64,000 bases of DNA from Actinoallomurus purpureus. Lineage in GTDB: Bacteria; Actinomycetota; Actinomycetes; Streptosporangiales; Streptosporangiaceae. The notes beneath the pieces are model-generated. The model saw nothing but the letters and a program-made list of their open reading frames with translations. It searched no databases and had not been told where the DNA came from. Of this stretch, positions 8,961 through 17,293 are shown one piece after another; position 1 is the stretch's first letter; each line of letters opens with the position of its first letter. The stretch covers positions 62,001-126,000 of the forward strand of contig NZ_JAMXMY010000026.1 of NCBI RefSeq assembly GCF_024055795.1. Reading direction: 5' to 3'. The translations under genes were made by a program, and so were the position numbers.

Positions 8961-8990
8961 TAGCGAAAGCCTCCAATGTCTGCGACATCC

Positions 8991-9019
8991 ATTGAAGATG
9001 GACCACAGCTAGCCGTCAA
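8991..9019 (-). promoter_or_regulatory. Candidate sigma-70-type promoter of the TULIP operon
   Basis: On the minus strand, TTGACG (9014-9019) and TTCAAT (8991-8996) are separated by exactly 17 bases. They match 5/6 and 4/6 of the housekeeping -35/-10 consensus and end about 30 bases ahead of the first TULIP start. The surrounding 9000-9065 is unusually AT-rich for this genome. Confidence 0.4.
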
Positions 9020-9230
9020 GACGCCAAAAGGTAAAGCATTTCCCTTGACAGCAAAGCTATTTAAGTCGCTTTTTCCTCCCGGCATTTGTCGGCAATTTCC
9101 GGCGCCAGGTGGCGTCGATCCGCGAGTGAAGGTCCTACCGCTCCGCCCTTCGACACCCGGATCCGTACAACCGCGCCGCCCGCGCTGAGATCCACCATCG
9201 GCCGCCGCTTCGGTTCTTCGCCGCCCTGTG

Positions 9231-9250
9231 TCGCTACGCTCTCTCGCGGC
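9231..9250 (+). repeat. Leader repeat before tRNA-like copy 1 (also at 9531-9550)
   Basis: The 20 bases TCGCTACGCTCTCTCGCGGC occur identically at 9231-9250 and 9531-9550, directly ahead of the first and third tRNA-like units. A related form (CGTTACGCTCGCC) precedes the intact tRNA at 9334. Each leader contains CGYTACG, complementary to CGTAGCG at tRNA positions 6-12, with a G-T wobble at the variant base. Confidence 0.7.
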
Positions 9251-9322
9251 GAGCCGTAGCGCAGAGGTCGTCGCGCCTGACGCCACAGCAGGAGGACGCC
9301 GGTTCGAATCCGGCCGGTTCGC
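9250..9322 (+). pseudogene. Decayed tRNA-Trp-like copy 1
   Basis: A 73-base cloverleaf with intact acceptor stem (CGAGCCG/CGGTTCG), D arm, variable loop AGGAC and T arm (GCCGG TTCGAAT CCGGC). The anticodon loop reads CGCCACA, giving CCA at 34-36, but position 33 is G instead of the universal T, the 31-39 pair is A-G, and the discriminator is C instead of G. It is probably non-functional or altered in role. Body sequence is nearly the same as the intact tRNA 102 bases downstream. Confidence 0.6.
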
Positions 9323-9351
9323 CGCTCTTCGTTCGTTACGCTCGCCCCTGC

Positions 9352-9424
9352 AGGGCCGTAGCGCAGAGGTCGTCGCGCCTGACTCCAGATCAGGAGGACA
9401 CCGGTTCGAATCCGGTCGGTCCTG
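9352..9424 (+). tRNA. tRNA-Trp (CCA), divergent
   Basis: Complete 73-base cloverleaf: acceptor AGGGCCG/CGGTCCT, D arm GCG...CGC with GG in the loop, anticodon stem CCTGA/TCAGG around loop CTCCAGA (T33, CCA at 34-36, purine 37), variable loop AGGAC, T arm ACCGG TTCGAAT CCGGT, discriminator G as expected for Trp. CCA is not encoded, usual in actinomycetes. The body differs from the housekeeping actinomycete tRNA-Trp as I remember it, so this may be a second, specialised tRNA-Trp. Confidence 0.85.
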
Positions 9425-9550
9425 TCACTTACACCGGCCGATCCGGTCGGTCGGCATCGGCCACCGACGGGCCGGGTCGACGCACCGAAGAGCACATCCC
9501 TCCTGTTCAATCCCGAAGTGTCCGGGTTGTTCGCTACGCTCTCTCGCGGC

Positions 9551-9622
9551 AGGGCCGTAGCGCAGAGGTCGTCGCGCCTTACAGCGGGTTGGAGGACGCC
9601 GGTTCGAATCCGGCCGGCCTTG
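9551..9622 (+). pseudogene. Decayed tRNA-Trp-like copy 3
   Basis: 72 bases with intact acceptor (AGGGCCG/CGGCCTT), the same D arm, AGGAC variable loop and T arm as the intact tRNA, and discriminator G. The anticodon arm (CCTTACAGCGGGTTGG) is one base short and only its outer two pairs form, so no anticodon can be assigned. CCCCTTTT follows directly and the SDR gene starts 23 bases later, so this copy may lie in that gene's leader. Confidence 0.6.
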
Positions 9623-9644
9623 CCCCTTTTCGTAGAGCCGATCG

Positions 9645-11255
9645 GTGGGGGTGTCCGTGGTCGTCGATCCCGACCGGCCAGGGAGCCGACCGGGCGGATC
9701 CGGCACCGTCCCCGACCAGGCCGAGATCGACGCGTGCCTGCGCGTGATGGGCCAGGCCCGCGCGGCCCATCCGGACGACCCCGGCTGGGCGGCCGTGCAC
9801 GAGGCCGCCACGCAGCTGTATCGCGCGGGCAAGAAGGCTCGGAAGGCGTCCCGGCATGCCGACCGCAGACGGCACGATCGCGAGGCGACCGCCGCCGCGA
9901 CCCGTTACCAGGAACAGGACCCCGCGCCCGAGCCCGGCCCGCCGGGCGACCGGCCCGTGACGTCGACGCGATCGGAGCGGCGTCCCGTGTCGCCGAGCCA
10001 CGGGCCCGCACCGACAATGCGCTCCCCGGAGCAAGACCCCGCCCTGCGGCCCGGTTCGCCGGGCGACCGGCCCGCGGGGGCCGGGCGGTCGCTGGTCAAG
10101 GCGCGGCGCTGCTACGTCTGCAAGACGCACTACCGGCTCGTGCACCCGGAGTACCACCTGCTCTGCCCGGCGTGCGCCGAGGAGAACCTGGCCCGCCGGC
10201 ACGCCCGGTGCGACCTGCGCGGCCGCCGCGCGATCGTGACGGGCGGGCGGGTGAAGATCGGTTTCCAGCTCGCGCTGAAGCTGTTGCGCGACGGCGCTGA
10301 GGTCCTGGTGACCACCCGTTTCCCGCGCGACGCGGCGCGCCGGTTCGCGGCCGTCCCCGACGCTCCCGACTGGCTGGACCGGCTCCGCGTGCACGGGGTC
10401 GACCTGCTCGACCTGGCCGCCGTGGCGGGCCTGCTGGAGGCCGCGCACCGGGAGTTTCCGTCCCTGGACATCCTCGTCAACAACGCCGCCCAGACGATCC
10501 GCCGCCCCGGCGTGTACCACCGTGAGGTGCGCGTGGCCGAGAGCGAGCCCCTCACCGGCCTCGCCGCCCGGATCGACGTGACCGACGCGGCGGCCGTGAC
10601 CGGCGAGCCCGCGCTCCCCGCGCCCGCGGCCGCGGCCGGGCGCCCGGACCGCTCCCCCGGCGGCATCGGAGCGGACGACGGCACGACGGCCGTCGCGGCG
10701 TGGGACGACACTCTCGAGGCGCTGTTCCCCGCCGGGCGTACGGACGAGACCGGGCAGCCACTCGACCTGCGCGACCGCAACAGCTGGAGCCTCCGGTTGC
10801 ACGAGGTCGACCCGGCCGAGTGGCTGGAGGTCCAGATGGTCAACTCCTTCGCGCCGTTCCTGTTGACGTCCCGGCTGCGCGGCCTGCTGGAGGCGTCACC
10901 GTGGCCGGACCGGTACGTCGTGCAGGTCTCGGCGATGGAGGGCAGCTTCTCCCGGGGCCACAAGACCGTTCGCCACCCGCACACGAACATGGCCAAGGCC
11001 GCGCTGAACATGCTGACCCGTACCTCCGCGCCCGACTACGCGGCCTCGGGCATCTCCATGAACAGCGTGGACACCGGCTGGGTGACCGACGAGCGCCCCC
11101 ATCCGGACAAGACCGTGCAGCGGGAGGCCGGGTTCCGCCCGCCGCTGGACGTCATCGACGGCGCCGCCCGGGTGTACGACCCGATCGTGCGGGGCGTGGG
11201 CGGGGAGCGCCTGTCCGGCCTGTTCCTGAAGGACTACCGACCGGTGGATTGGTGA
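9645..11255 (+). CDS. SDR-family protein with N-terminal zinc-ribbon-like motif
   Basis: 536 residues. An N-terminal helical region (about 25-75) precedes a Cys-rich motif CYVCKTHYR...CPACAEEN (about 153-180) that could bind zinc. A Rossmann domain follows with TGGRVKIGFQLALKLL in place of the usual TGxxxGIG, then NNAAQT and VSAMEGS. The catalytic YxxxK is replaced: the sequence reads HPHTNMAKAALN, with Thr where Tyr should be, and MNSVDTGWVTDE follows. As I recall, related long SDRs share this change, so it is probably a family trait, and oxidoreductase activity is uncertain. GTG at 9645 is the longest start; GTGs at 9651 and 9657 are also possible. The stop overlaps the LRR start (TGATG), so it heads the operon. 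Confidence 0.8.
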   Translation: MGVSVVVDPDRPGSRPGGSGTVPDQAEIDACLRVMGQARAAHPDDPGWAAVHEAATQLYRAGKKARKASRHADRRRHDREATAAATRYQEQDPAPEPGPPGDRPVTSTRSERRPVSPSHGPAPTMRSPEQDPALRPGSPGDRPAGAGRSLVKARRCYVCKTHYRLVHPEYHLLCPACAEENLARRHARCDLRGRRAIVTGGRVKIGFQLALKLLRDGAEVLVTTRFPRDAARRFAAVPDAPDWLDRLRVHGVDLLDLAAVAGLLEAAHREFPSLDILVNNAAQTIRRPGVYHREVRVAESEPLTGLAARIDVTDAAAVTGEPALPAPAAAAGRPDRSPGGIGADDGTTAVAAWDDTLEALFPAGRTDETGQPLDLRDRNSWSLRLHEVDPAEWLEVQMVNSFAPFLLTSRLRGLLEASPWPDRYVVQVSAMEGSFSRGHKTVRHPHTNMAKAALNMLTRTSAPDYAASGISMNSVDTGWVTDERPHPDKTVQREAGFRPPLDVIDGAARVYDPIVRGVGGERLSGLFLKDYRPVDW

Positions 11256-12388
11256 TGATGGAGCCGACGCCCGTACGCTGCCCCGCGATCGAGCATCCCG
11301 ACGTCCCGCCGGCCGACCCGGCGGACCTGCGGCCGTTGCTCGTCCGCCTCGCCGACCCGGCCCCGGTGACGGCCGACGAGACGTTCCCGCTCGGCACCGT
11401 GCGCCCGGACGGCCGGATCGACCTGTGCAAACAGGGGCTGGGCCCGGCGGGCGCGGCCCTGCTGCTTCCCGTCGCCGTCGCCTCGCCGCACGCCGCGCAC
11501 CTGCTGCTCGGCACCAACGCCATCGGGAGCGAGGGGGCCCGGACCGTCGCGGACGCGCTGGTCCCCGGGCACGGTCTGGAGACGCTCTACCTCGGCTGCA
11601 ACCGCATCGACGCGACCGGTACCGAGGCGCTCGCCGGGCGGCTGGCCGACGACACCACCGTCCGTGCCGTGTGGCTGAAGCGCAACCCGGTACGCGATGA
11701 CGGGGTGCGGGCACTCGCCGCGATGCTGCGCCGGAACACGACGATCCGCACCCTCGACCTGGTCAACACCGGGCTGACCGAGGACGGTCTTCGGGCGCTG
11801 CTGGCCGCGTTGACCGAGCGGACGGATCCGGTCGAGCGGCTGTTCCTCGGCGGCAACGGGCTGGGGCCCGAGTCGGCCGGCACCCTGGCGGCGCTGGTGC
11901 GCGACGCGGGCGTGCGCGAGCTGTACGTCCCGGCCAACCATCTCGGCGATGCCGGAGCCGCCACGCTCGCGGCGGCGGCCGACCCGGCCCGGCCGGTGCG
12001 TCTCGGCCTCGGCGGCAACGGCATCGGGCCGGACGGCGCGCGTGCGCTGGCCGGCGCCCTCGGCGGCATCGAGGCGCTGGACCTGGGGCGTCCGCCGTCC
12101 GAGCGCAGCCTCGGCGCGCCCGCCAACGTCACCGGGGACGCGGGAGCGGCGACGCTCGCCGCGGCGCTGCCCGGCAGTCCGCTGCGCCGGCTGGAGCTCC
12201 GCCGTACGGGGATCACCGGACGCGGGGCCAAGGCCGTGCTCGCCGCCGTCCCCGACGACACCCGCCTGGAGTACGTCGGGTTCGGGCCGGGGGTGCCCCG
12301 CCGGATGAAGCGGGCCCTCGCGCCCCGCCTGCGGCCCGCCGCCGGGCCCCACCCGGACGTGCACGCCATCGGGAGCCTTTACCGGTGA
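11255..12388 (+). CDS. Leucine-rich repeat protein (ribonuclease-inhibitor type)
   Basis: 377 residues starting MMEPTPVRC. From about residue 55 it is built of roughly 28-residue repeats of the form LETLYLGCNRIDATGTEALA / VRAVWLKRNPVRDDGVRALA / IRTLDLVNTGLTEDGLRALL / VERLFLGGNGLGPESAGTLA. This is the ribonuclease-inhibitor/NLR-type LRR that forms a curved binding surface. No membrane segment or signal peptide is seen, so it is likely a cytosolic scaffold or sensor. The ATG at 11255 shares one base with the SDR stop (11258 is an alternative), and its 3' end overlaps the next gene by four bases. Ligand unknown. Confidence 0.88.
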   Translation: MMEPTPVRCPAIEHPDVPPADPADLRPLLVRLADPAPVTADETFPLGTVRPDGRIDLCKQGLGPAGAALLLPVAVASPHAAHLLLGTNAIGSEGARTVADALVPGHGLETLYLGCNRIDATGTEALAGRLADDTTVRAVWLKRNPVRDDGVRALAAMLRRNTTIRTLDLVNTGLTEDGLRALLAALTERTDPVERLFLGGNGLGPESAGTLAALVRDAGVRELYVPANHLGDAGAATLAAAADPARPVRLGLGGNGIGPDGARALAGALGGIEALDLGRPPSERSLGAPANVTGDAGAATLAAALPGSPLRRLELRRTGITGRGAKAVLAAVPDDTRLEYVGFGPGVPRRMKRALAPRLRPAAGPHPDVHAIGSLYR

Positions 12389-14223
12389 ACGCCGCTCTTC
12401 CCGCCGGGTTCCCGGCTCGTACGCCGTCCCGGTCCCACCCGCCGCACGAGGCGTCGCGGCTGCGGCGGATCCGGCGGTACGCCGTGCCCCGGTGGATGAT
12501 CGAACAGGCCACCGAACACCGGCTCGCCGGAGACTGGCGCGGCGCCTGCGCGGCCGCCAACGTCGACGTCACCTTCGACCTGGCCGACATCTCCGGAGAG
12601 CACGGCGACGCCGTCGCGGCCGAACTCGAGGACGACCTGCTCCACCTCGCCCCCGACCTGCTGCGCTGGCACCTGCCCCGCCTGGACCGCGGGCGTACGA
12701 CGCTCGTCCCCGACCAGGTGATCGTGCTTGCCCGCCCGGGCGGGCGAGCCGACACCCCGGCGCTGTTCGTCGGGACGCCCCGCTGGATGGCGCACGGGCC
12801 GCAACGGCTGACCCTGCACTTCGGGAGGGCGCGGGCCGAGGCCGTCTTCCTGGAGACCGACGTGACGTACTGCGCGTTCTGGCGCAACGTCGTCCAGGAC
12901 TGGAGCGCCGCCCGGCACCTGTGGGACGTACGGCACGCCGGCGAGCTGCGCGAACGCTGCGGTGGCGGGGACCGCGCGCCGTTCTTCGAGGCCGACGGCA
13001 GCCCGCGCACGGCGCTCCCCGGAACCGCGCCCGGCACCGCCGATCCGGCGGCGCACACCGAATGGGTCACCCTGCTGCACGAACGCGGCGAGATCGAGGC
13101 CGCCTTCGCCGCCGCCGGCATCGACCTGGACCCGTCGCCCGTCGACGTCGAGCCGTATTTCAGCGTGAAGGGCGTGGACCCGCTCGACGCCTTCGCGCGC
13201 ATGCCCCTGGCCCTGACCCGGCTGGGGCCGGAGTTGCGGCGGCTCGCCGAGCCGACCGGCGATGACCGGTTCTGGATTCCGTACACGCAGTACGCCGCCG
13301 TCTTCTTCGACCTGGGCGGCCCCGGGGACGGGCCGCGCGCGTGGGTGGCCGCCTCCACGGGTGATGATCCAAAGGGCACCGCAGTCCTGCCGGAGGCCTG
13401 CTGGCGCCGCCTGCCCGACCTGGATCTGCTGCGGGACGGGCGGACTCCCCCGGAGCACCTGCACCCGCTCGTACGGGACGCGCTGTTCCCCGCCCGGACG
13501 GCCGCCGACGGCCCGATCGGACCACCCGGCCCCGAGCTCCCCGTCCCGGTCCGCGTCCGATGCCGGGGCGAATGGCACGAGGTGTCGGCCCGCGATGGTG
13601 TCCTCCACATCCCGCACGACGAGGAGGAGCAGCGGCGGGAGAGCGCGCTGCGGGCGTTCGGCGGCGCGGTCGCGGGCTGCTTCGCCGTACGGGAGACGTG
13701 GACGTCGGGGATCGGACGGCTGCCGAAGGGCCTGCGTGCCCAGCGCGACGAACTGTTCGCGCGGATTCACCACGGTGACCTTCCCGGTGTGCTCGCGCTG
13801 CTGGACGCCGGTGTCGACCCCCGCGTGCGCGACGGCCAGGGGCGCACACTGCTCCACCTCCTGCACCTGCTGGACTCCGGAATCGATCCCCGCGTCCGCG
13901 GCCCCCGCCGACGAGAGGTCCTCCACACCCTGCGCCTCCTCGACCACGACGGGCTGCCGGCTCGTGTCCTGCGAGCGGGCGTCGACATCGACGCGAGGGA
14001 TGTGGAGGGGCGCACGCCTCTGTTCGCGGCGATCTGCGGGGACGGCTCGGTGGCACTGGTCCGGGCGCTGCTGGCCGCCGGGGCGCGGATCGATCTGAAG
14101 GGCGAGATCCACGGTGAGGAGCTGTCGCTCCACCGGCTGGTCGAGATGCAGTACCGGGACGATCTCGACTTCCTCATGGAACGGATCGAACGCGAGCATC
14201 CCGAGCTCACCGAGGAAGAATGA
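12385..14223 (+). CDS. Ankyrin-repeat protein, paralogue 1
   Basis: 612 residues. An uncharacterised N-terminal region contains RRYAVPRWMIEQATEHRLAG and LEDDLLHLAPDLLRWHLPR, followed by a large region with ERCGGGDRAPFF. The last 170 residues are ankyrin-like repeats (GVLALLDAGVDPRVRD, ARVLRAGVDIDARDVEGRTP, LVRALLAAGARIDLKG). Start and stop form ATGA overlaps with the LRR gene and with paralogue 2. The N-terminal region is near-identical to paralogue 2, including 99 identical bases (12460-12558 against 14310-14408), while the rest is much more divergent. No enzyme motif is recognised; probably a protein-interaction or substrate-recognition subunit of the MoxR/VWA pair. Confidence 0.85.
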   Translation: MNAALPAGFPARTPSRSHPPHEASRLRRIRRYAVPRWMIEQATEHRLAGDWRGACAAANVDVTFDLADISGEHGDAVAAELEDDLLHLAPDLLRWHLPRLDRGRTTLVPDQVIVLARPGGRADTPALFVGTPRWMAHGPQRLTLHFGRARAEAVFLETDVTYCAFWRNVVQDWSAARHLWDVRHAGELRERCGGGDRAPFFEADGSPRTALPGTAPGTADPAAHTEWVTLLHERGEIEAAFAAAGIDLDPSPVDVEPYFSVKGVDPLDAFARMPLALTRLGPELRRLAEPTGDDRFWIPYTQYAAVFFDLGGPGDGPRAWVAASTGDDPKGTAVLPEACWRRLPDLDLLRDGRTPPEHLHPLVRDALFPARTAADGPIGPPGPELPVPVRVRCRGEWHEVSARDGVLHIPHDEEEQRRESALRAFGGAVAGCFAVRETWTSGIGRLPKGLRAQRDELFARIHHGDLPGVLALLDAGVDPRVRDGQGRTLLHLLHLLDSGIDPRVRGPRRREVLHTLRLLDHDGLPARVLRAGVDIDARDVEGRTPLFAAICGDGSVALVRALLAAGARIDLKGEIHGEELSLHRLVEMQYRDDLDFLMERIEREHPELTEEE

Positions 14224-16091
14224 ACGCCATCGGTACACCGCTGCCCCGGCCCGCGTCCGGCGCGCGCCGGGCGTGGTCGAAGTCCTACACCCCGGAGACG
14301 GCGGGGCACCTGCGGCGGATCCGGCGGTACGCCGTGCCCCGGTGGATGATCGAACAGGCCACCGAACACCGGCTCGCCGGAGACTGGCGCGGCGCCTGCG
14401 CGGCCGCCGACGTCGATGTCCCCTTCGACCTGGCCGACGTCGCCCACGATCACGGCGACGCCGTCGCGGCCGAGCTCGAGGACGACCTGCTCCACCTCGC
14501 CCCCGACCTGCTGCGCTGGCACCTGCCCCGGGGGCCGGCCGAGCGGACGACGATCCGCCCCGGCCTGCGGGTCGTGCTGCGTGGCTACGGGCGCCGGGCC
14601 GGGGCCCATCCGTACCTCCACGTCGTGACGCCCGGTACGGTCGACGGGCCGCAGCGCCTCGTGCTGCGGTTCGGCCGGGTCAAGGAGCGCGACGGGCAGC
14701 ACGCCGCGCAGCACGTGCAGGACTGGACCTTCGCCCGGCATCTGTGGGACGCGCGGCGCGCCGGTGAACTACTCGAACGCTGCGGCGGCGGGGACCGCGC
14801 GCCGTTCTTCGCGGCCGACGGCACCCCGCGCGCGCTGCCCGCCGCCCCTCCCGGTCCCGTAGACCCGGTGGCGCTCACCGAGTGGGCCGCCCTGCTGCAC
14901 GAGCGCGGCGAGGTCGAGGCGGCCTTCGCCGCGGCCGGGATCGAACTGGACGCGACCCCGCCCAGGATGAACCGTTCCTCCCACCGGATGGAGCCACTGG
15001 CCGTCCTGGAGAGGCTGCCGCTGGCCCTGACTCGTCTCGGTCCTGAGGTCCGGCGTCTCCAGGGCGAAGGCCTCGGGAGCCGTTACCAGGTCCCGCCCCC
15101 GTACCCCTGGGGCAGTGCGGTGCTGCTGGAGCTCGACCGCGGCGGCCTGCGGGCCCGGCTCGTGGACGCGGGCCACACCGGCGACATTCCCGCGCTGGCC
15201 GAGGCGTGCTGGCGGCGGCTGCCGGACCTCGACCTGCTGCGGCGCGGCGACGTCGGCCCTGATCACCTGCATCCGCTGGTCCGCGCCGCGCTGTTCCCAC
15301 GGCGGGCGACCACCGGCGGCCCGATCGGGCCGCCGGGTCCCGACGTCCCCCCCGCCCCGGTACGGGTCCGGTGCCGCGGCGAATGGCACGTCGTCGCGTT
15401 CCGGGACGGTGCGCTGCGGGTGCCGCACGACGAGGACGAGCAACGGCGCGAACGCGCCCTGGGAGCGCTCGGCGGCGCCGTCACCGGCTGCTTCACCGTC
15501 CTGCCGGTCGTACGGTCCGGCACCGGCCGGTTGCCGAAGGCGCTGCGCGCGCAACGGCGTGAGGTGTTCGCCCGCGCCGATCACGGTGACGCGCCGGGAG
15601 TGCTGCGGTTCCTGGACGCCGGGATGGACCCGCACATCCGCAGCGGCGGGCGGCGCACGCTCCTGCACACGCTCCACCTGCTCGACCACGAAGAGCTGCT
15701 GCCACGGCTCCTGGCGGCCGGCCTCGACGTCGACGCCCGGGACCACTACGGCTCCACTCCGCTGCTCACCGCGGTCGGCCACGGCGGATCGGCCCGGCTC
15801 GTCCGGGCGCTGCTCGCCGCCGGCGCGCGGATCGAGGCCGTGAACCAGGACGAGAGCACCCCGCTGCTCGTCGCCGTGGGCCGCTCCGCCCCGGTCGAGG
15901 TCGTCCGGGCACTGCTGGACGCCGGCGCGCGGACCGACGTCACCGACCGCTGGGGCTCCTCCGTACGCGACCACATCCACCGGTGCAAACGCGGTGACCT
16001 GGCCTTCCTCAAGAAGGAGCTGGACCGCGACCACCCCGGCCTCGGCCACGGACGGTGGCCCTGGCCCCATCGGCAGGAAGAGGAAGAGTGA
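14220..16091 (+). CDS. Ankyrin-repeat protein, paralogue 2
   Basis: 623 residues, same layout as paralogue 1: a short variable leader, the RRYAVPRWMIEQATEHRLAG block, the ERCGGGDRAPFF block, a region beginning GPIGPPGPDVPP, then four or so ankyrin repeats (GVLRFLDAGMDPHIRS, LLPRLLAAGLDVDARD, LVRALLAAGARIEAVN, VVRALLDAGARTDVTD). It begins in an ATGA overlap with paralogue 1 and ends in a GTGA overlap with the MoxR gene, so all are strictly coupled. It retains one or two more recognisable ankyrin repeats than paralogue 1, suggesting different partners. Function is inferred only from domain type. Confidence 0.85.
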   Translation: MNAIGTPLPRPASGARRAWSKSYTPETAGHLRRIRRYAVPRWMIEQATEHRLAGDWRGACAAADVDVPFDLADVAHDHGDAVAAELEDDLLHLAPDLLRWHLPRGPAERTTIRPGLRVVLRGYGRRAGAHPYLHVVTPGTVDGPQRLVLRFGRVKERDGQHAAQHVQDWTFARHLWDARRAGELLERCGGGDRAPFFAADGTPRALPAAPPGPVDPVALTEWAALLHERGEVEAAFAAAGIELDATPPRMNRSSHRMEPLAVLERLPLALTRLGPEVRRLQGEGLGSRYQVPPPYPWGSAVLLELDRGGLRARLVDAGHTGDIPALAEACWRRLPDLDLLRRGDVGPDHLHPLVRAALFPRRATTGGPIGPPGPDVPPAPVRVRCRGEWHVVAFRDGALRVPHDEDEQRRERALGALGGAVTGCFTVLPVVRSGTGRLPKALRAQRREVFARADHGDAPGVLRFLDAGMDPHIRSGGRRTLLHTLHLLDHEELLPRLLAAGLDVDARDHYGSTPLLTAVGHGGSARLVRALLAAGARIEAVNQDESTPLLVAVGRSAPVEVVRALLDAGARTDVTDRWGSSVRDHIHRCKRGDLAFLKKELDRDHPGLGHGRWPWPHRQEEEE

Positions 16092-17290
16092 GTACACCCG
16101 ACGGCGTCCCCGCCGACGACCCGCTGGCCGCCGCCGACGACCTGGTGCGCCGGCTCGACGCACGGCGGACGGAGCCGACCGCCGACCCGCAGCTGGAGGC
16201 CCTGGCCCTCGCGGTGTCCGCGAACCTGCCGGTGCTGCTCTGGGGCGAGCCCGGCATCGGCAAGTCGGCAGGCCTGCGGCAGCTTGCCGCCGGGCTCGGC
16301 GTCCCGCTGGAGACGGTCATCGCCAGCGTGCACGAGCCGTCCGACTTCGCCGGTCTGCCGATCGTCGGCGACGACCCGGCCACCACCGGGGTGCCGATGG
16401 CCCCGCCGGACTGGGCGGTCCGGCTCGCCACGGCAGGACGCGGCCTGGTGTTCTTCGACGAGCTGTCCTCCGCTCCCCCGGCCGTGCAGGCGGCGCTCCT
16501 GCGGGTCGTCCTCGAACGCCGCGTCGGCAGCCTGACCCTCCCCGAGCCGGTCCGCGTGGTCGCCGCCGCCAACCCGCCGTCGAGCGCCGCGGACGGCTGG
16601 CACCTCAGCCCTCCGCTGGCCAACCGGTTCGTCCACCTGCAGTGGACGCACGACCCACGGACGGTCGCGCGGGGAATGGCGGGGACCTGGCCCGCGGTGC
16701 CCCTTCCGCGCGTCGACCCGGCCCGGGTGCCGAGCGCGGTGGCCCGCGCCCGCGGGGTGATCTCCGGCTTCCTCACGGCACGGCCCGGCCTGGCCCACCA
16801 CCTGCCCGGCGACGCGGAGAGCCGTGGCCGCGCCTGGCCGTCACCGCGCACCTGGGAGATGGCGCTGCGGCTGCTCGCGACCGGATACGCGACCGGCGCT
16901 GGCCAGAAGGCGGTCGCCGCCGCCGTGGTCGGCGCGGTCGGGGACGGCGCCGGGCTGGAGCTGCTGTCCTATCTCGAAGAGCTGGACCTACCGGATCCGA
17001 ACCGCGTCCTGGCCGACCCGGACGCCTTCGCGCTGCCCGAGCGGGGCGACCGGCAGCTCGCGTTCCTGACCGCGGTCGTCTCGGCGGTGCAGTCCGACCT
17101 CACCCGCCGGCGCTGGGAGGCCGGTTGGACGGTGCTGGCCAAGGCGGTCGACGCGGGCGTGCCCGACGTCGCGGCCCGGGCGGCGGCCGACCTGGCCGTG
17201 CTCCGCGACACCGAATGGCCGGTGCCCAGCGGCATCGACGCCTTTGTCGACCTGCTCCAGTTGTCCGGCGCGCTGCCCGGCGAGGCCTGA
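16088..17290 (+). CDS. MoxR-type AAA+ ATPase
   Basis: 400 residues. Walker A LLWGEPGIGKSAG is near residue 45, Walker B with LVFFDELSSAPPAVQAALL near 120, sensor-1 region VVAAANPP near 158, and PSPRTWEMALRLL near 245. MoxR ATPases remodel or assemble partner complexes, typically with a VWA-domain protein, which is the next gene. The GTG at 16088 (MSTPDG) overlaps the ankyrin stop by GTGA; an upstream in-frame start at 16055 lies within the ankyrin gene and is less likely. The gap to the VWA gene is three bases. Confidence 0.9.
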   Translation: MSTPDGVPADDPLAAADDLVRRLDARRTEPTADPQLEALALAVSANLPVLLWGEPGIGKSAGLRQLAAGLGVPLETVIASVHEPSDFAGLPIVGDDPATTGVPMAPPDWAVRLATAGRGLVFFDELSSAPPAVQAALLRVVLERRVGSLTLPEPVRVVAAANPPSSAADGWHLSPPLANRFVHLQWTHDPRTVARGMAGTWPAVPLPRVDPARVPSAVARARGVISGFLTARPGLAHHLPGDAESRGRAWPSPRTWEMALRLLATGYATGAGQKAVAAAVVGAVGDGAGLELLSYLEELDLPDPNRVLADPDAFALPERGDRQLAFLTAVVSAVQSDLTRRRWEAGWTVLAKAVDAGVPDVAARAAADLAVLRDTEWPVPSGIDAFVDLLQLSGALPGEA

Positions 17291-17293
17291 CAC

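Noticed and set aside
9061-10017. Minus-strand open frame across the tRNA array, with repeated RIRTGVLL and ARRPLRYG peptides
   Set aside because: The repeats are antisense translation of the three tRNA units, a well-known source of spurious proteins.
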